Source of the DNA: Pseudomonas sp. ok272
GTDB lineage: Bacteria; Pseudomonadota; Gammaproteobacteria; Pseudomonadales; Pseudomonadaceae
Assembly: GCF_900109995.1 (NCBI RefSeq)
Contig: NZ_FOCB01000003.1
Span: 62,001 to 126,000, forward strand
DNA length: 64,000 nucleotides
Direction of reading: 5' to 3'
Shown here one piece after another: positions 1 through 10,933 of this stretch (the first letter of the stretch is position 1; each line of letters starts with the position of its first letter). Made by a program: the position numbers and the translations under genes. The notes beneath the pieces were generated by a model. The model worked only from the letters and a program-made list of their open reading frames with translations. It was not told where the DNA came from and did not search any database.

Positions 1-1149
1 GAAGAGGCGCGCCTGATCTACCTGGGCGTCTCCCACACCCTCGCCGACACCCCAGGCAAGCGCCTGGTGGCCGACATTGGCGGCGGCAGCACCGAGTTCA
101 TCATTGGCCAGCGCTTCGAGCCCTTGCTGCGCGAGAGCCTGCAAATGGGTTGCGTGAGCTACACCCAGCGCTATTTCAAGGACGGCAAGATCACCCCGGC
201 CCGCTACGCCCAGGCCTACACGGCGGCGCGGCTGGAGATCATGAGCATCGAGCACGCCCTGCACCGCCTGACCTGGGATGAAGCCATCGGCTCCTCCGGC
301 ACTATCCGCGCCATCGGCCTGGCGCTCAAAGCCGGCGGCCATGGCAACGGCGAGGTCAATGCTGACGGGCTGGCCTGGCTCAAGCGCAAGCTGTTCAAGC
401 TGGGCGACGCCGAGAAGATCGACTTCGAAGGCATCAAGCCGGACCGCCGCGCGATCTTCCCCGCCGGCCTGGCGATTCTCGAAGCGATCTTCGACGCGCT
501 GGAACTGCAACGCATGGATCACTGCGATGGCGCCCTGCGTGAAGGCGTGCTCTACGACCTGCTGGGCCGCCACCACCACGAAGACGTCCGCGAGCGCACC
601 CTGGGCTCGCTGATGGAGCGCTATCACGTTGACCTGGAACAAGCCGCACGCGTCGAGCGCAAGGCGTTGCATGCCTTCGACCAGGTCGCGGCAGATTGGA
701 AGCTCGATGGGGGTGTCTGGCGCGAATTGCTGGGCTGGGCCGCCAAGGTGCATGAAGTGGGGCTGGACATCGCCCACTACCATTACCACAAGCACGGCGC
801 CTACCTGATCGAACACTCGGACCTGGCCGGTTTCTCCCGTGAAGACCAATTGATGCTCGCGCTATTGGTGCGCGGCCATCGCCGTAACATCCCCAAGGAC
901 AAGTTCGCCGAGTTCGGCGATGAAGGCATCAAGCTGATTCGCCTGTGCGTACTGCTGCGCTTTGCGATTCTGTTCCATCACATCCGCGGCACCCAGCAAA
1001 TGCCCCAGGTTACGCTGCACGCCAGCCGTGACAGCCTGGACGTGCAGTTCCCGCTGAACTGGCTGGATGAGAACCAGTTGACCCAGGCCGACTTCGCGCA
1101 GGAAGCCGAGTGGCTGACGCGGGTCGGGTTCACCCTCAACGTACGTTGA
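1..1149 (+). CDS. ppx: exopolyphosphatase Ppx, 5' end outside window
   Basis: The frame is open from the first base, so the N-terminal part of the gene lies upstream; 382 codons and a TGA stop are present. The visible protein starts within the ASKHA-fold phosphatase domain and has the phosphate-binding motif DIGGGSTEF near its start, followed by a C-terminal HD-like helical domain (around [17 protein letters not shown]). Ppx/GppA enzymes hydrolyse terminal phosphates from long-chain polyphosphate. It converges on ppk, which makes the polymer, with a REP pair between the two stops. Gene order (ppx, ppk, hemB) matches what I recall for P. aeruginosa. GppA is the alternative family member, but the ppk neighbour favours Ppx. 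Confidence 0.93.
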   Translation, partial: EEARLIYLGVSHTLADTPGKRLVADIGGGSTEFIIGQRFEPLLRESLQMGCVSYTQRYFKDGKITPARYAQAYTAARLEIMSIEHALHRLTWDEAIGSSGTIRAIGLALKAGGHGNGEVNADGLAWLKRKLFKLGDAEKIDFEGIKPDRRAIFPAGLAILEAIFDALELQRMDHCDGALREGVLYDLLGRHHHEDVRERTLGSLMERYHVDLEQAARVERKALHAFDQVAADWKLDGGVWRELLGWAAKVHEVGLDIAHYHYHKHGAYLIEHSDLAGFSREDQLMLALLVRGHRRNIPKDKFAEFGDEGIKLIRLCVLLRFAILFHHIRGTQQMPQVTLHASRDSLDVQFPLNWLDENQLTQADFAQEAEWLTRVGFTLNVR

Positions 1150-1168
1150 GGAACACCCTGAAACCACT

Positions 1169-1256
1169 GTGGGAGCGAGCCTGCTCGCGAAAGGGGCTGC
1201 CAGATCGACATCACTGTCACCTGGCGCTCCACCTTCGCGAGCAGGCTCGCTCCCAC
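1169..1256. repeat. REP pair (head-to-head) between ppx and ppk
   Basis: Two copies of a Pseudomonas REP unit with core GAGCGAGCCTGCTCGC lie in inverted orientation (1169-1190 and 1235-1256) about 44 bases apart. Each unit is itself an imperfect palindrome. The pair sits between two converging genes. Confidence 0.88.
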
Positions 1257-1283
1257 AGGGATGAGTGATGAAAGCCCCCCGCC

Positions 1284-3512
1284 TCAACTCACGGTAAGAA
1301 TCGGGCTCCCCAATCGCTCCAGCAACGTCGCCTGGGCACTGCGCGGGTTCTGGTTGCCGGTTGGTGTGTTGCGGATGTAACGACCGTCCGACTGCAGGCT
1401 CCAACTGTGGGTGTTGTCGGTCAGGTACAGCTCCAGCTCCTTCTTGACCCGGGTAATCAGCTTCTTGCCTTCCACCGGGAAGCAGGTCTCGACACGCTTG
1501 TCGAGGTTGCGCTCCATCCAGTCGGCGCTGGACAGGAACATCTGCTCCTCCCCGCCATTGAGGAAGTAGAACACCCGCGTGTGCTCCAGGAAGCGGCCGA
1601 CGATCGAGCGCACGTGGATGTTATGGGACACCCCGGCGATCCCCGGACGCAGGCAGCACATGCCGCGTACCACCAGGTCGATACGCACCCCTGACTGGCT
1701 GGCCTTGTACAGCGCGCGGATGATCTTCGGATCGGTCAGCGAGTTGAACTTGGCGATGATGTGCGCCGGCTTGCCGTCGAGGGCGAACTGGGTTTCGCGG
1801 GCAATCATGTCGAGCATGCCCTTCTTCAGGGTAAACGGCGCATGCAGCAACTTCTTCATGCGCAACGTCTTGCCCATGCCGATCAACTGGCTGAACAGTT
1901 TGCCGACGTCTTCGCACAACGCGTCGTCGGAGGTCAGCAGGCTGTAGTCGGTGTACAGGCGGGCGTTACCCGCGTGGTAGTTACCCGTGCCCAAGTGCGC
2001 GTAACGGACAATCTCGCCCGCCTCGCGGCGCAGGATCAGCATCATCTTGGCGTGGGTCTTGAAGCCCACCACGCCATAGATCACCACCGCGCCGGCCGCT
2101 TGCAGGCGGCTGGCCAGTTGCAGGTTGGACTCTTCGTCGAAGCGCGCGCGCAACTCGATCACCACGGTGACTTCCTTGCCGTTTCTCGCCGCATCCACCA
2201 AGGCGTCGACGATTTCCGAGTTGGCGCCGCTGCGGTACAGGGTTTGCCGGACCGCCAGTACATGCGGGTCCTTGGCGGCCTGGCGCAGCAGGTCGACGAC
2301 CGGGGTGAACGACTCGAACGGGTGCAGCAAGAGAATGTCCTGCTTGCTGACCACGCTGAAGATGTTCTCGCTGTTTTGCAGCAGTTTCGGGATCTGTGGG
2401 GTGAACGGGGTGTATTGCAGCTCCGGGTGACTGTCCAGGCTGGTGATGCTGAACAGGCGCGTCAGGTTGACCGGGCCATTGACCTGGTACACCTCGGTCT
2501 CGCTCAAGCTGAACTGCTTGAGCAAGTAATCGGACAAGTGCTTGGGGCACGTGTCGGCCACTTCCAGGCGCACCGCATCGCCGTAACGCCGGGAGAACAG
2601 CTCACCGCGCAAGGCACGCGCCAGGTCTTCGACGTCTTCGGAGTCCAGTGCTAGATCGGCGTTGCGGGTCAGGCGGAACTGGTAGCAGCCCTTGACCTTC
2701 ATGCCCTGGAACAGGTCATCGGCGTGGGCGTGGATCATCGACGACAGGAATACATAGTTGTCGCCCGTGCCGCCGACTTCTTCCGGCAGCTTGATCACGC
2801 GCGGCAGCAGGCGAGGCGCCGGGATGATCGCCAGGCCCGAATCACGCCCGAAGGCATCGATGCCCTCAAGCTCGACGATGAAGTTCAGGCTCTTGTTCAC
2901 CAACAACGGGAACGGGTGCGTCGGATCAAGGCCGATCGGGGTGATGATCGGGGCGATCTCGTCGCGGAAATAGCGGCGCACCCAGGTCTTGATCTTGGTG
3001 TTCCAGTGGCGCCGGCGGATGAAGCGTACCTGGTGCTTTTCCAGCTCCGGCAACAGGATGTCGTTGAGGATCGCGTATTGACGATCGACATGGCCATGCA
3101 CCAGCTCGCTGATGCGCGCCAGGGCTTGGTGCGGTTGCAGGCCATCGGCCCCGGCTTGTTCACGGGCGAAGGTGATCTGCTTCTTGAGCCCGGCGACGCG
3201 AATCTCGAAGAACTCATCCAGGTTGCTGGAGAAGATCAGCAGGAACTTCAGGCGTTCCAGCAATGGATAGGACTCATCCAGCGCCTGTTCCAGCACGCGG
3301 ATATTGAACTGCAGTTGCGACAGCTCGCGATGGATATACAGGCTGCTTTCATCCAGGCCGGGAATCGCAATCGCCGGTGCCGCCGGTGCCGCCTCGGCCA
3401 CTGCCGCGGGCGGAGCAGGCGCAGGCTCCATTTCCGGCGGGGTCTCGACGACTGGCTCGACCACGGGCTGGGCTTCTTTTACGGCAACTTCAGTGAGTCC
3501 TTCGGTATTCAT
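1284..3512 (-). CDS. ppk: polyphosphate kinase Ppk1
   Basis: This 742-residue protein is a full-length PPK1, which reversibly transfers the gamma phosphate of ATP onto polyphosphate. After a roughly 50-residue Pro/Ala/Glu-rich N-terminal extension comes the PPK N domain ([19 protein letters not shown]), the middle domain, and the phospholipase-D-like C-terminal domains. The segment [20 protein letters not shown] holds the histidine expected to be phosphorylated. The ATG at 3510-3512 follows an AGGA at good spacing. It lies only 18 bases downstream of hemB, so the two are probably co-transcribed. The low-complexity N-terminus is longer than in E. coli PPK and looks like a Pseudomonas feature. 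Confidence 0.96.
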   Translation of the reverse strand: MNTEGLTEVAVKEAQPVVEPVVETPPEMEPAPAPPAAVAEAAPAAPAIAIPGLDESSLYIHRELSQLQFNIRVLEQALDESYPLLERLKFLLIFSSNLDEFFEIRVAGLKKQITFAREQAGADGLQPHQALARISELVHGHVDRQYAILNDILLPELEKHQVRFIRRRHWNTKIKTWVRRYFRDEIAPIITPIGLDPTHPFPLLVNKSLNFIVELEGIDAFGRDSGLAIIPAPRLLPRVIKLPEEVGGTGDNYVFLSSMIHAHADDLFQGMKVKGCYQFRLTRNADLALDSEDVEDLARALRGELFSRRYGDAVRLEVADTCPKHLSDYLLKQFSLSETEVYQVNGPVNLTRLFSITSLDSHPELQYTPFTPQIPKLLQNSENIFSVVSKQDILLLHPFESFTPVVDLLRQAAKDPHVLAVRQTLYRSGANSEIVDALVDAARNGKEVTVVIELRARFDEESNLQLASRLQAAGAVVIYGVVGFKTHAKMMLILRREAGEIVRYAHLGTGNYHAGNARLYTDYSLLTSDDALCEDVGKLFSQLIGMGKTLRMKKLLHAPFTLKKGMLDMIARETQFALDGKPAHIIAKFNSLTDPKIIRALYKASQSGVRIDLVVRGMCCLRPGIAGVSHNIHVRSIVGRFLEHTRVFYFLNGGEEQMFLSSADWMERNLDKRVETCFPVEGKKLITRVKKELELYLTDNTHSWSLQSDGRYIRNTPTGNQNPRSAQATLLERLGSPILTVS

Positions 3513-3530
3513 CGAATGTTCCTGGGAGGG

Positions 3531-4730
<1,200 letters not shown>

Positions 4731-4752
4731 TCATTTCGCCAGCACCCAGACA

Positions 4753-5382
4753 ATGCTCCAGCAACTTCTGAATGACTTTGGTTACTTTGCCCTTTTCCTT
4801 GGCACGTTCTTCGAAGGCGAAACCATTTTGGTGCTCGCGGGCTTCCTGGCGTTTCGCGGATACATGGATATCAACCTGGTGGTGGTCGTGGCGTTCTGCG
4901 GCAGCTATGCCGGTGATCAGCTGTGGTACTTCCTGGGACGTAAGCACGGGCGCAAATTGCTGGCACGCAAACCACGCTGGCAGTTGATGGGTGACCGGGC
5001 ACTGGAGCACATTCGCAAGCACCCGGATATCTGGGTCCTGAGCTTTCGCTTCGTCTATGGCCTGCGCACGGTGATGCCCGTGGCCATCGGCCTGTCCGGC
5101 TACCCGCCAGGACGCTACCTGATTCTCAACGGCATCGGCGCTGCGATCTGGGCCACTGCCCTGGCGGCGGCGGCCTATCACTTCGGCGCGGTGCTCGAAG
5201 GCATGCTGGGCAGCGTCAAGAAGTACGAGTTGTGGGTACTCGGCGCCCTGCTGGTCATTGGCTTGCTCCTGTGGCTACGCCGGCGCTTCAAGAATGCCCG
5301 CCTGGCCAAGCAGGTCTACGCCGACGAACAGGCCGCCTTGAAGGCCCAGCAAGCCAGCGAGACTAAGACGCCCGTCGAGTGA
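4753..5382 (+). CDS. DedA family inner membrane protein
   Basis: This 209-residue protein has the DedA/VTT (SNARE-associated) architecture. A re-entrant N-terminal segment (LFLGTFFEGETILVLAGFLA) carries the conserved acidic residue, GSYAGDQLWYFLGRKHGR follows, then RFVYGLRTVMPVAIGLSG with the conserved arginines, and a final transmembrane helix before a basic tail. DedA proteins act in membrane lipid scrambling (undecaprenyl phosphate or phosphatidylethanolamine) and in envelope homeostasis; the exact lipid cannot be told from sequence. It is divergent from hemB. Its last 20 bases overlap the converging desaturase-like gene. No strong ribosome-binding site is seen ahead of the chosen ATG. Confidence 0.85.
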   Translation: MLQQLLNDFGYFALFLGTFFEGETILVLAGFLAFRGYMDINLVVVVAFCGSYAGDQLWYFLGRKHGRKLLARKPRWQLMGDRALEHIRKHPDIWVLSFRFVYGLRTVMPVAIGLSGYPPGRYLILNGIGAAIWATALAAAAYHFGAVLEGMLGSVKKYELWVLGALLVIGLLLWLRRRFKNARLAKQVYADEQAALKAQQASETKTPVE

Positions 5383-6598
5383 AGCGATCTTTACAGCGGT
5401 AAAGCGCCACGACACTCAGCAGGCTGTAGGCCACCAGCGCAATCCAGGCCGGCAGGCTGGCCGGCCACAATCCGACCAGCGGCGCCAGGCCCATCAGCGG
5501 CAGGTTCGAGGCCAGTCGCAGCCACTCCAGCCTCAGGGCCAGCGCACGATTTTCCAGGGTCATGCCCAGCACGAACAGCCCCCACGCCATAGCCCCCCAG
5601 CCCAGCACCAGGGCCGCGGTCGGCAGTTGCGACTCAACGCCCATCAAATAGCTACCCAGCGCGACATACCCGCAGAACTGCAGCGCAACATACCGTTGCA
5701 CGCGGCCGTCCAGGGGCACTTCGAACTTGCGAAAGCGGCTCAGGTCCGGCTTGTCCATCGGGTATTTGCGCGCCACGTCCGCCGGGCGCCAGCCGGTACG
5801 CATGAACCAGATCCGCAGCTTGTCCCACCCTCGCTCCGCCCGCCGTGCATCAGCCCATAACTGGGCATAGAACTGCACGTTGGCCCACAACGGGTTCCAA
5901 CTGGCCAGTGGCGTGGTCACGCCGAACACCACCGGCTCGTTGTCATCCTCTTCCTGAAACGAGCCAAACAAACGATCCCAGAGGATGAACACCCCGCCGT
6001 AGTTGCGATCCATGTACAGCGCGTTCTGGGCGTGATGCGCCCGGTGGTTGGACGGGGTCACGAAGAACCACTCGAACCAGCCAAGCTTGGGGATGTGCTG
6101 GGTATGCACCCAGAACTGGTACAGCAGGTTCATTGCCGCCACCCCGACGAACACCAGTAGCGGCACCCCCAGCACCGCCATCGGCAGGTAGAAGATCCAG
6201 CCCAGCAGAAAACCGGTGCTGGTCTGGCGCAGGGCCGTGGAGAGGTTGTATTCCTCGCTTTGATGGTGCACCAGGTGCGCCGCCCACAGGATGTTGCGCT
6301 CATGCCCCAGGCGATGCAGCCAGTAGTAACAAAAGTCATACAGCACAAAGGCCAGCGCCCAGACCCACAGACTGTCTGCCGACAACTCGAACACCGCCAG
6401 GTGTTCGAGCGCAAAGCCGTAGGTCACCAACCCCAGTCCTTTTGTCAGCAGGCCGGTGGTGGTCGAAAGCACCCCCGCGCTGAGGCTGTTGATCGAGTCT
6501 GCGAGCCGATAATGACTGACCCCGCGCCAACGGTCCGCCAGGCATTCAATGGCAATCAGCACCAGGAAAAACGGCACGGCAAACAGGATGAGGTTCAT
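5363..6598 (-). CDS. sterol desaturase / fatty acid hydroxylase family membrane protein
   Basis: This 411-residue multi-pass protein has the eight-histidine signature of the di-iron fatty acid hydroxylase superfamily: HRLGHE at 95-100, HLVHH at 108-112 and HRAHH at 185-189, with HTQH between them. Such enzymes hydroxylate or desaturate lipids at the membrane; the substrate is unknown here. The region after about residue 300 is a hydrophobic C-terminal extension with several predicted helices. Its 3' end overlaps the end of the dedA-like gene by 20 bases in convergent orientation. Confidence 0.82.
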   Translation of the reverse strand: MNLILFAVPFFLVLIAIECLADRWRGVSHYRLADSINSLSAGVLSTTTGLLTKGLGLVTYGFALEHLAVFELSADSLWVWALAFVLYDFCYYWLHRLGHERNILWAAHLVHHQSEEYNLSTALRQTSTGFLLGWIFYLPMAVLGVPLLVFVGVAAMNLLYQFWVHTQHIPKLGWFEWFFVTPSNHRAHHAQNALYMDRNYGGVFILWDRLFGSFQEEDDNEPVVFGVTTPLASWNPLWANVQFYAQLWADARRAERGWDKLRIWFMRTGWRPADVARKYPMDKPDLSRFRKFEVPLDGRVQRYVALQFCGYVALGSYLMGVESQLPTAALVLGWGAMAWGLFVLGMTLENRALALRLEWLRLASNLPLMGLAPLVGLWPASLPAWIALVAYSLLSVVALYRCKDRFTRRAS

Positions 6599-6712
6599 GG
6601 CGCGGCCTGATCATAATGATTCGTAAAAGATTAGGCCTGGCGAGCCAATATCCCTATGGCAACAGGTGACAAATTAGGGGACATTTAGCGCCATGAACCT
6701 GGAGAAGAGCCC

Positions 6713-7381
6713 ATGAGCAAAAAAGTTGCAGTGATACTTTCCGGCTGTGGCGTCTATGACGGCGCCGAGATCCATGAAAGCGTGATCACCCTGCTACGCC
6801 TGGACCAGCGTGGGGCGCAGGTCCAGTGCTTTGCCCCCGACATCGCGCAAATGCATGTGGTCAACCACCTGACCGGCGAAGAAATGCCTGAATCACGCAA
6901 CGTGCTGGTCGAATCGGCGCGCATTGCCCGCGGCCAGGTGCAGGACCTGCGCGAAGCCAACGTCGAGGACTTCGACGCGCTGATCGTGCCCGGAGGGTTT
7001 GGCGCCGCCAAGAACCTGTCCAACTTTGCCGTCGAAGGTGCCGGCTGCACCGTGCAGCCAGAGGTCCTGGCCCTGGCCGAAGCCTTTGCCGAAGCGGGCA
7101 AGCCAGTGGGCCTGATCTGCATCTCCCCGGCCCTGGCCGCGAAGATCTACGGGCCGGGCGTCACCTGCACCATCGGCAATGACAGCGACACGGCGGCCGC
7201 CATGAGCAAAATGGGCGCCACCCACGTGGACTGTGCCGTGACCGACATCATCGAAGACAAGGCACGCAAACTGGTCAGCACCCCGGCCTACATGCTCGCG
7301 CAATCGATCGGCGACGTGGCGTCGGGGATCAACAAGCTGGTGGATCGGGTGCTGGAACTGACCCACGACCATCAGGCCTGA
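6713..7381 (+). CDS. elbB: isoprenoid biosynthesis glyoxalase ElbB
   Basis: The 222-residue product belongs to the DJ-1/PfpI superfamily, ElbB branch. It shows KVAVILSGCGVYDGAEIHE at the N-terminus, IVPGGFGAAKNLSNFA in the middle and the nucleophile-elbow region GLICISPALAA. E. coli ElbB has weak glyoxalase activity and was named for an effect on isoprenoid synthesis; its physiological role is not settled. The ATG has GGAG eight bases upstream. It is transcribed alone and ends against a REP pair. Confidence 0.9.
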   Translation: MSKKVAVILSGCGVYDGAEIHESVITLLRLDQRGAQVQCFAPDIAQMHVVNHLTGEEMPESRNVLVESARIARGQVQDLREANVEDFDALIVPGGFGAAKNLSNFAVEGAGCTVQPEVLALAEAFAEAGKPVGLICISPALAAKIYGPGVTCTIGNDSDTAAAMSKMGATHVDCAVTDIIEDKARKLVSTPAYMLAQSIGDVASGINKLVDRVLELTHDHQA

Positions 7382-7399
7382 CACCACCGATCGGACTTT

Positions 7400-7487
7400 G
7401 TGGGAGCGAGCCTATTCGCGATAGCGGTGGATCAGGCGACATCCCTGTTGAATGGGCCGCCGTCTTCGCGAGCAGGCTCGCTCCCAC
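7400..7487. repeat. REP pair (head-to-head) downstream of elbB
   Basis: Two inverted REP units flank about 45 bases. The left unit has a variant core (CCTATTCGCG instead of CCTGCTCGCG), so it has begun to diverge. The pair lies between the converging elbB and YaiI-family genes. Confidence 0.85.
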
Positions 7488-7533
7488 AATGGTTTCCTGC
7501 GAACTCAACACCTGCGCCCAAGTTCAATCCCCT

Positions 7534-7557
7534 GAGGGAGCGAGCCTGCTCGCGATA
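7534..7557. repeat. single REP unit
   Basis: A third REP unit (GAGCGAGCCTGCTCGCGA core) lies 46 bases beyond the preceding pair and just before the stop codon of the YaiI-family gene, making a three-unit cluster. Confidence 0.8.
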
Positions 7558-7574
7558 GCGGCGCAGTGCCAGGC

Positions 7575-8030
7575 TCAGGACTGGCGCGACAACCGGGTCA
7601 GGATCCGGTCCAGCGCATTGGCAAATGCCTGCTTGTCCCGCTCGCTGAAAGGCGCGGGCCCACCGCCGGCCTGCCCTTGTTCCCGCAGCTCGGTGAACAG
7701 GTTACGCACCGCCAGGCGATCGCCCATGTTCTGTGCATCGAACTCCTTGCCTCGCGGGTCCAGCGCGGCAACGCCCTTCTTCACCAGCCGGTCAGCCAGC
7801 GGCACATCGCTGCAAATCACCAACTCACCCGGCACGGCGTGTTCCACCAGGTAGTCATCGGCCGCATCCGGGCCACTGGGCACCACGATCAACTTGACCA
7901 GGGCCAGGCCGGGCTTGATCTGCGGCTGACCCGCTACCAGCACTACCTCGAACTGACGCTTGAGGGCAAACTTCACCACCAGATCCTTCGCGGCCCGGGG
8001 GCAGGCGTCGGCATCGATCCAGACACGCAT
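7575..8030 (-). CDS. YaiI/YqxD family protein (UPF0178)
   Basis: This 151-residue protein begins RVWIDADACP and contains DVPLADRLV and DPRGKEF, signatures of the UPF0178 family, which has a PIN-like fold. Its function is not established; a nuclease role is only suggested by fold. I choose the ATG at 8028-8030 because GAGG lies nine bases upstream; the ATG two codons earlier is too close to it. REP units flank the gene on both sides. Confidence 0.85.
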   Translation of the reverse strand: MRVWIDADACPRAAKDLVVKFALKRQFEVVLVAGQPQIKPGLALVKLIVVPSGPDAADDYLVEHAVPGELVICSDVPLADRLVKKGVAALDPRGKEFDAQNMGDRLAVRNLFTELREQGQAGGGPAPFSERDKQAFANALDRILTRLSRQS

Positions 8031-8054
8031 CTTCATTTCCCTCAATCAAACACT

Positions 8055-8117
8055 TCGCGAGCAGGCTCGCTCCCACAGGGGGGCACTCAATGCCCGTGGG
8101 AGTAAGCCTGCCCGCGA
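8055..8117. repeat. REP pair (tail-to-tail)
   Basis: Here the two units are in the opposite mutual orientation to the pair at 1169: TCGCGAGCAGGCTCGCTCCC first, then a diverged GTGGGAGTAAGCCTGCCCGC copy. It sits downstream of the iron permease stop and upstream of the YaiI-family start. Confidence 0.8.
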
Positions 8118-8137
8118 TTGTGAGCGCAGCGAACGCG

Positions 8138-10036
8138 TTAGGAAACCGCCACCCGCCGCTTCTCGGCCAAACGACTGCGGCTGTACAACACGACAATCGC
8201 AATGATCGCCACCGCCTGCGCGCCGAGCGAGTAGGCATCCGCGTGGATCCCCAGCCAGTCGAAGTCAAAGAACGGTACGGGACGGGTGCCAAAGATCCCC
8301 GCCTCCTGCAGGGCTTTGACGCCATGCCCGGCAAACACCACCGACAACGCACACAGCAACGCCGCATTGATGCCGAAGAACAGTGCCAGCGGCAACTTGG
8401 CCGAGCCACGCAAAATCACCCAGGCCAGGCCCACCAGCAACACCAGCGCCGTGGCGCCACCGGCCAATACCGCGTTGTGCCCGGCAGGACCGGCCTGCAA
8501 CCACAGGGTTTCGTAGAACAGGATCACTTCAAACAACTCGCGATACACCGAGAAGAACGCCAGGGTCGCAAACCCGAAACGTCCGCCGCCGCCCACCAGG
8601 CTGCTCTTGATGTAGTCCTGCCAGGCGGCCGCGTGGCGGCGATCGTGCATCCATACCCCGAGCCACAGCACCATGACGCTGGCAAACAGTGCCGTCGCCC
8701 CCTCCAGCAGTTCACGCTGAGACCCGCTGACATCGATCACATACGCCGCCAGCGCCCAGGTCCCCAGCCCCGCCAGCAACGCCAGGCCCCAGCCGACGTT
8801 GACACCGCGCACCGCCGATTGCTGGCCAGTGTTGCGCAGGAACGCGAGGATCGCGGCCAGCACCAGAATCGCCTCCAGCCCCTCGCGCAGCAGGATCAAC
8901 AGGCCGGAGAGGTAGCTCAGGGACCAGCTCAGGCCATCGTTGCCCAACAGCGCGGCTGATGCTTTCAACTGGGCCTTGGCCGCCTCCAGGCGCTGCTCGG
9001 CCTGTTCGACCGGCAAGCCGTCCTGCAACGACTGACGGTAGGCCATCAGGGATTTTTCCGTGTCCTTGCGCACCTTGGCGTCGACGTTGTCCAGGGAGCT
9101 TTCGACCAGCTCGAAACCTTCCAGGTACGCGGCCACCGACAGGTCATAGGCCTGGTCGTGCTCGCCGGCGCGGTAGGCCGCGAGGCTCTTGTCCAGGGTC
9201 GCGGCGGTATAGTCGAGCAATTGCCCCGGGGCACGCTTGACCTGAGGTGGCTGGGCCCGCTGGGCACGGAAGGCGGCCTCGGCCTCGGGGCCTTCAGCCT
9301 CCAGCACTTGTGCCGGGGTTTGGCGCGCCAGGTCGGCGAGGTTGTAGGTCTTGGCGCCTTGGGTTGCCGCCGGGTCGGCGCTGAAGCTGGCGATGTAGGT
9401 GGCCAGGTCCCAACGCTGGCGCTCGTCGAGCTGATCGGCAAACGCCGGCATGTCCGTGCCTTCAATGCCCTGCCCAAGGGTGCTGTAGATCGCATAGAGG
9501 CTCAAATGCGCCTGGCGCGCGCCATCACGCAGGTTCGCCGGGGCGGGGGTCAGGCCCACGCCTGCGGGGCCATCGCCAACGCCCGTGGTGCCGTGGCACA
9601 CCGAACAGTGCTGGGCGTACAGCGGAGCACCGCGCAATGGGTCCGGGGTGATGACCGGCGTCTGGCTGATCTCATAGGCCACCGCCAGCTTCGCCCCCAA
9701 CTGCCGCGCCTGGCGGGCTACACTGGCGCCATCCTGGCGCTCGCTGACGGCCTGCTGCAACGCCAACACGCCCTGCTCCAGCTCAGCCTTCTGTGGCTTG
9801 GCCGGCAATGCCGCGAGCACGCCTTGCAGCGCCTTCAGGAATTCCAGTTGCTCCTGGTACTCACCGGCATCGATCACCTGCCCCGCCTCGACCGTGGCCG
9901 GGTAGTCGGCACCGATGTAGTCGAGCACATGCAGGGCTTGAGGAGCGCCTTCCACGGTGCCGGCCAGCAGATTGGAACTGCACAGCGCCAACAACGGAAG
10001 GACCAGCCAGGCCAGGAAACGGGACGGGGCAGTCAT
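8138..10036 (-). CDS. cytochrome c / FTR1 family iron permease
   Basis: This 632-residue protein has an N-terminal signal sequence (about residues 1-25), a periplasmic region with a c-type heme motif CSVCH at 144-148 and further methionines, and a C-terminal FTR1 permease of about seven helices. The two essential FTR1 motifs are present as REGLE and RELFE. FTR1 proteins import ferric iron after oxidation of Fe(II); the fused cytochrome probably accepts the electron. This fused architecture is known in Pseudomonas. The ATG at 10034-10036 has only a weak Shine-Dalgarno. No convincing Fur box was identified by eye. Confidence 0.88.
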   Translation of the reverse strand: MTAPSRFLAWLVLPLLALCSSNLLAGTVEGAPQALHVLDYIGADYPATVEAGQVIDAGEYQEQLEFLKALQGVLAALPAKPQKAELEQGVLALQQAVSERQDGASVARQARQLGAKLAVAYEISQTPVITPDPLRGAPLYAQHCSVCHGTTGVGDGPAGVGLTPAPANLRDGARQAHLSLYAIYSTLGQGIEGTDMPAFADQLDERQRWDLATYIASFSADPAATQGAKTYNLADLARQTPAQVLEAEGPEAEAAFRAQRAQPPQVKRAPGQLLDYTAATLDKSLAAYRAGEHDQAYDLSVAAYLEGFELVESSLDNVDAKVRKDTEKSLMAYRQSLQDGLPVEQAEQRLEAAKAQLKASAALLGNDGLSWSLSYLSGLLILLREGLEAILVLAAILAFLRNTGQQSAVRGVNVGWGLALLAGLGTWALAAYVIDVSGSQRELLEGATALFASVMVLWLGVWMHDRRHAAAWQDYIKSSLVGGGGRFGFATLAFFSVYRELFEVILFYETLWLQAGPAGHNAVLAGGATALVLLVGLAWVILRGSAKLPLALFFGINAALLCALSVVFAGHGVKALQEAGIFGTRPVPFFDFDWLGIHADAYSLGAQAVAIIAIVVLYSRSRLAEKRRVAVS

Positions 10037-10138
10037 GAATGAATCTCAAATGGAAATAAGAAGTAACACATTGTTCACATCCGACGCCTTCAGCTCAAGC
10101 TTTGTCGCGCCCTCCCTTCGTTACCAATGCCCACAAAC

Positions 10139-10170
10139 GAAGAAGGCGACCCTTTCGGGTCGCCTTCTTC
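10139..10170 (-). terminator. hairpin terminator after the LysE-family gene
   Basis: A perfect 14-bp stem (GAAGAAGGCGACCC / GGGTCGCCTTCTTC) closes a TTTC loop. It lies 17 bases past the stop of the LysE-family gene. The U-tract on the minus strand is only moderate (GUUUGUGGG), so termination may be partly bidirectional. Confidence 0.8.
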
Positions 10171-10186
10171 AGTGGCCGGTAGCGGC

Positions 10187-10819
10187 TTACATCGCGGCCC
10201 TGCGTAGCGTCGCCATGAACGCGGCAGCACCGATGAACAAACCGGCAAAGGTGCGATTCATGCGCTTCTGCTGCTTGGGCGTGCGCAGCAGGCGCAACAC
10301 CTTGGACGCCAACCCTGTGTAGCCGGCCATCACCACCAGGTCGACGCAGATCATGGTCGCCCCCAGAATCAGGTACTGCGCCACCAGCGGCGCATGCGGG
10401 TCAATGAACTGCGGCAGCACCGCCAACATGAACACCAGCGCCTTGGGGTTGCTGATGTTCACCAGAAACCCCCGGAACACCAGTGCCATCGGCTTGCCGA
10501 TTGGCCGCACCGCGGCATCGTCTTCCAGGTTGCTGGGCAAGGCCTGCCATTGCTTGACGGCGAGGTACACCAGGTACGCCACGCCAAACCACTTGATGGC
10601 ATAGAACGCGGTGGCCGAGGCCGCGAGAATCGCCCCGACCCCCGCCGCGACAATCGCAATCTGCAGCGCCAGGCCCAATTGCAGGCCCAGGGCGTTCCAG
10701 TAGCCACGCCAGAAGCCGTAGCGCAGGCCGCTGGACATCGAGGCAATGGCACCCGCTCCCGGGGAAAGACTGATCACCCAACAGGCGGCAAAAAAGGCCA
10801 ACCATGTTTCAAGCACCAT
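10187..10819 (-). CDS. LysE/RhtB family amino acid exporter
   Basis: This 210-residue, roughly six-helix protein carries the family signature SLSPGAGAIASMSSGLRYG near the N-terminus, followed by GFLVNISNPKALVFMLAVLPQF in the middle. LysE/RhtB proteins export amino acids such as lysine, threonine or homoserine; the substrate cannot be inferred. The ATG at 10817-10819 with GAGG upstream is preferred over one five codons earlier. It is followed by a strong hairpin. Confidence 0.87.
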   Translation of the reverse strand: MVLETWLAFFAACWVISLSPGAGAIASMSSGLRYGFWRGYWNALGLQLGLALQIAIVAAGVGAILAASATAFYAIKWFGVAYLVYLAVKQWQALPSNLEDDAAVRPIGKPMALVFRGFLVNISNPKALVFMLAVLPQFIDPHAPLVAQYLILGATMICVDLVVMAGYTGLASKVLRLLRTPKQQKRMNRTFAGLFIGAAAFMATLRRAAM

Positions 10820-10933
10820 CGCACACCTCGACAAAGACTCGTGACAGACGCCTAAGCTAATTCGCCGGCTCGCGCTTGACCACCGATTTTTCTCGGGATC
10901 TGCCGCTGTCGCGCAACGTCGCTGGGCGTCTGG

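Noticed and set aside
10037..10075. Possible Fur box upstream of the iron permease
   Set aside because: Only a partial match around TGAGATTCATT overlapping the start codon; below what I would call a site by eye.
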